NCBI RefSeq assembly: GCF_009647655.1
Contig: NZ_WJFD01000001.1
Coordinates: 496,001 to 560,000, forward strand
Direction: 5' to 3'
From: Chitinophaga sp. SYP-B3965
GTDB lineage: Bacteria; Bacteroidota; Bacteroidia; Chitinophagales; Chitinophagaceae
DNA: 64,000 nt
Each line of letters starts with the position of its first letter. Position 1 is the stretch's first letter. Shown here piece by piece: positions 61,839 through 64,000 of this stretch. Made by a program: the position numbers and the translations under genes. The notes below the pieces were generated by a model that did no database searches, was not told where the DNA came from, and was given only the letters and a program-made list of their open reading frames with translations.

Positions 61839-63467
61839 ATGAAAAAGTTATCACTATTATATGCATGTTTGTTTTTGTTATCATTTTCAGCATGCAAGAA
61901 ATACCTGGATGAAGAATCTTATGGCGCTACAACGCAGGTATTCAAAACAGAAGAAGGCGCCATTACTTTGCTGAACTCTTTATATGACCGTTTGCGGTTG
62001 ATGGGATATGGCAGTGGTAACCTGGGTTACATGACGGAGAGCGGAACAGACATCTGGTTACGCGGCGGCGGTAACGGCAACGTGCAGTTAACAGAATACC
62101 GTACGCTGGATGCACAATTCGGCCTGAACGGTAATATGTGGAACCACTATTACAAAGGTGTGTGGAATGCCAATTATTTCCTGGAGCAGGGGCAGAAGAT
62201 CACCTGGAAATCAGAAGCTACAAAGAACCAAAAGATGGGAGAGGCCTTAACGTTAAAAGCGTATTTCCTTTTCTTCATCGTGAATACCTGGGGTGGTGTA
62301 CACTTACCTAAAACAACAGATTATAACGAAGGTTTAATAGCTGCACGCAGTACAGAAGAAGAATTCTATACAGAAATACTGAAGTGCCTCAATGATGCAG
62401 TGACCATGGTAGCGCCAACCGCTACAGAAACCGGTCGTATTACCAAACCGGTAGTGGAAGCATTCCTTGCGCGTGTGCATTTATACCACAAGGATTGGGA
62501 TAAGGTGATAGAATACAGCACCAATGTGATCAAGAATTATAACTACGCCCTCATCCCTCAATGGAAAGACCTTTGGAATGCAGGTCTGGACCGCAGCAAG
62601 GAATTCATATGGCAGGTGAACTGGGGGAAAGATAAAAGCTTTAACCAGGCAGGCGCTAACTTCTGGTTCCAGGCTTTTTCTCCTTTCATTGACCAGTTCC
62701 CCGGCATACAAACAGAATTGATCTGGACGGGTTATGGTGGTGTGCAAATGGTAGCATCCAAATTCTACCTGGGCCTTTTTAACCAGCAGGCAGATGCGCG
62801 CTGGAAAGATGGTTTCCAGACAGTATGGTATTATAACAAACCCACTAATAAACTGCCTTTGCAGGTAACACCTTATGTGGATACAGCCTTGTTCTTTGTG
62901 CCTTATGTATTCTCGGCAGCAGACAGGGCAAGGGCGGTGAACCGTTATACCGCGAAGGATGTGAATGATCTTTACAGTGCAAATGGCATCCCTAAAGACC
63001 CTAAAGTATTCATCGGTTTTAAAAAGTTTGATGATCATACCCGGCCGGGTGCGTTATCTACAGAGAACAGCGCGGAAGATTATTCCGTGATCCGCCTCGC
63101 AGATATTTACCTGATGCGGGCTGAAGCTTATATCATGAAAGGGCAGACAGGCCTTGCTGCAGACGATGTGAATGTGATCCGTGACCGTGCTACGATACCC
63201 GGTCATGAAATAGAAATGGATGTAGATGCTTCCATGATGACGGTGGATTTTATCCTCGATGAACGTGCCCGTGAACTGGGTGGTGAAATGATGCGCTGGT
63301 TTGACCTCAAGCGTACCAATACACTGATCACCAGGGTAAGGTCTTACAATCCGGAAGCCAGCGCTTACATCCAGCCATTCCATATGCTGCGCCCTGTGCC
63401 GCAGAGCCAGTTTGATGGTATGCCTGATCCTTCCACACTCGGCCAGAATGCGGGGTATGGTTTCTAA
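61839..63467 (+). CDS. SusD/RagB-type glycan-binding lipoprotein
   Basis: A 542-residue lipoprotein (FSAC, Cys19; then KKYLDEESYG). Characteristic features are SLYDRLRLMGYGSGN, the helical LTLKAYFLFFIVNTWGGVHL, VIRLADIYLMRAEAYI and the C-terminal DERARELGGEMMRWFDLKRT. Length is typical for SusD. It partners the SusC encoded just upstream. Confidence 0.95.
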   Translation: MKKLSLLYACLFLLSFSACKKYLDEESYGATTQVFKTEEGAITLLNSLYDRLRLMGYGSGNLGYMTESGTDIWLRGGGNGNVQLTEYRTLDAQFGLNGNMWNHYYKGVWNANYFLEQGQKITWKSEATKNQKMGEALTLKAYFLFFIVNTWGGVHLPKTTDYNEGLIAARSTEEEFYTEILKCLNDAVTMVAPTATETGRITKPVVEAFLARVHLYHKDWDKVIEYSTNVIKNYNYALIPQWKDLWNAGLDRSKEFIWQVNWGKDKSFNQAGANFWFQAFSPFIDQFPGIQTELIWTGYGGVQMVASKFYLGLFNQQADARWKDGFQTVWYYNKPTNKLPLQVTPYVDTALFFVPYVFSAADRARAVNRYTAKDVNDLYSANGIPKDPKVFIGFKKFDDHTRPGALSTENSAEDYSVIRLADIYLMRAEAYIMKGQTGLAADDVNVIRDRATIPGHEIEMDVDASMMTVDFILDERARELGGEMMRWFDLKRTNTLITRVRSYNPEASAYIQPFHMLRPVPQSQFDGMPDPSTLGQNAGYGF

Positions 63468-63484
63468 TATCAAAACTTTCCAAC

Positions 63485-64000
63485 ATGAAAAAGATACTAT
63501 TTATACTGCTTGTACTTTTCACCGCCTGTAAAAAGGATGAAACTCCTTCCGCCCTCAAGAATGACCTGGTGAGTATCATCGCGTCTACAAAAGAACTGAT
63601 CGAAAAAACAGTAGAGGGAACGGAGTTGGGAATGACGGCCCCCGGCTCTAAAGTTACCCTGCAAACGCAGGTGGACTGGGCCAACTTCATCCTGCAAAAC
63701 TCGGGTACAGATACAGCTTATTCCAATGCAAAGAAGAAACTGGAACTGGCTATTACTGCATTCAACAATAACAAAGTAAAAGCCGGTGTGCCTAAATTTG
63801 CGAACGGCGCTTACTTTGACCTGGGCACATTGAAAACGCTGGTGCCGGATGTGAAGTCCTTCACCATTGAATGTAAGGTGAAACTCACAGACCTCAATAC
63901 AGACGGTACCGCCAGCCTGGGCAGTTTTATTACCTGTGATGATGGAACAACAGGCATCCTGATGCGCTATACCAAAGCAGGTAAAGTAGAATGTTACGTG
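63485..64000 (+). CDS. LamG-type lipoprotein, 3' truncated by window end
   Basis: An open frame of 172 codons from ATG 63485 that runs off the window, 17 bp after the SusD stop. The leader MKKILFILLVLFTAC is a short lipoprotein signal (Cys15, then KKDETPS). A helical segment (about 22-100; NDLVSIIASTKELIEKTVEG, WANFILQNSG) precedes the start of a LamG/concanavalin-like beta domain (from about 112; FANGAYFDLGTLK, SFTIECKVKLTD, ILMRYTKAG). By position and composition it is an accessory surface glycan-binding protein of the third SusCD pair. Confidence 0.8.
   Translation, partial: MKKILFILLVLFTACKKDETPSALKNDLVSIIASTKELIEKTVEGTELGMTAPGSKVTLQTQVDWANFILQNSGTDTAYSNAKKKLELAITAFNNNKVKAGVPKFANGAYFDLGTLKTLVPDVKSFTIECKVKLTDLNTDGTASLGSFITCDDGTTGILMRYTKAGKVECYV

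Noticed and set aside
1-64000. Search for tRNA, rRNA, CRISPR arrays, insertion sequences, integrase or phage genes
   Set aside because: No cloverleaf-like sequence, regular spaced repeats, transposase or integrase motifs were seen on either strand by eye; a dedicated scan could still find a small RNA.

Overview
The window reads as a stretch of a Bacteroidota chromosome, most likely from a Chitinophaga-like member of the Chitinophagaceae. The evidence is the repeated SusC/SusD pairs, lipoproteins of the DUF4959/DUF5000, DUF4998 and DUF3823 types, an ECF sigma/FecR/STN-SusC signalling set, promoters of the TTTG-N20-TAnnTTTG kind, and few Shine-Dalgarno sequences. Coding density is high. I saw no tRNA, rRNA, CRISPR array, insertion sequence or phage gene. 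This is inference from family content; no database search was possible.

Region 1 (1-15.6 kb, + strand) holds two related polysaccharide-utilisation units in tandem. The left one enters from outside the window as a truncated SusD, followed by a DUF4959/DUF5000 lipoprotein, a DUF4998 lipoprotein, an SGNH esterase whose motif order is circularly permuted, and a secreted FAD-dependent oxidoreductase. The right one repeats the SusD-DUF5000-DUF4998 core behind its own ECF sigma factor, FecR anti-sigma factor and STN-type SusC. A strong terminator closes it.

Region 2 (15.6-20 kb) is a set of small units: an alpha/beta-hydrolase lipoprotein, two co-transcribed genes of unknown function behind 11-bp tandem repeats, and a leftward esterase-Crp/Fnr-SDR cluster with two conspicuous palindromes.

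Region 3 (20-43 kb) is an exopolysaccharide locus. It opens with a Wzi-like outer-membrane protein, a cytosolic hybrid-type signalling pair (histidine kinase plus single-domain receiver) and a NarL-type regulator. It continues as one long + strand run: Wza-like export lipoprotein, Wzc-like tyrosine kinase, UpxY/NusG-like antiterminator, the GDP-mannose/GDP-L-fucose genes (manC, fcl, gmd), a Wzx-like flippase, a Wzy-like polymerase, five glycosyltransferases, two hexapeptide acetyltransferases, a WcaJ-like initiating transferase and a CpsB-type PHP tyrosine phosphatase. Colanic-acid-like genes suggest a fucose-containing, acetylated heteropolysaccharide. The run ends with a degenerate histidine kinase that keeps its phospho-acceptor His but has lost its ATP-binding motifs, so it could be a ChpT-like phosphotransferase.

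Region 4 (43-56 kb, - strand) is a probable alpha-mannan or mannose-rich glycan utilisation locus: GH92 alpha-mannosidase, SusC, SusD, DUF3823 lipoprotein, and two GH71/99-like proteins, one predicted lipoprotein and one soluble. A strong terminator follows, then a Tat-exported protein of unknown activity.

Region 5 (56-64 kb, + strand) starts with a membrane-tethered regulator (LamG-like plus Kelch-like periplasmic part, one TM helix, cytoplasmic winged-helix and BTAD-like part). Behind a textbook Bacteroidota promoter comes a third SusC/SusD pair and a LamG-type lipoprotein cut by the window end.
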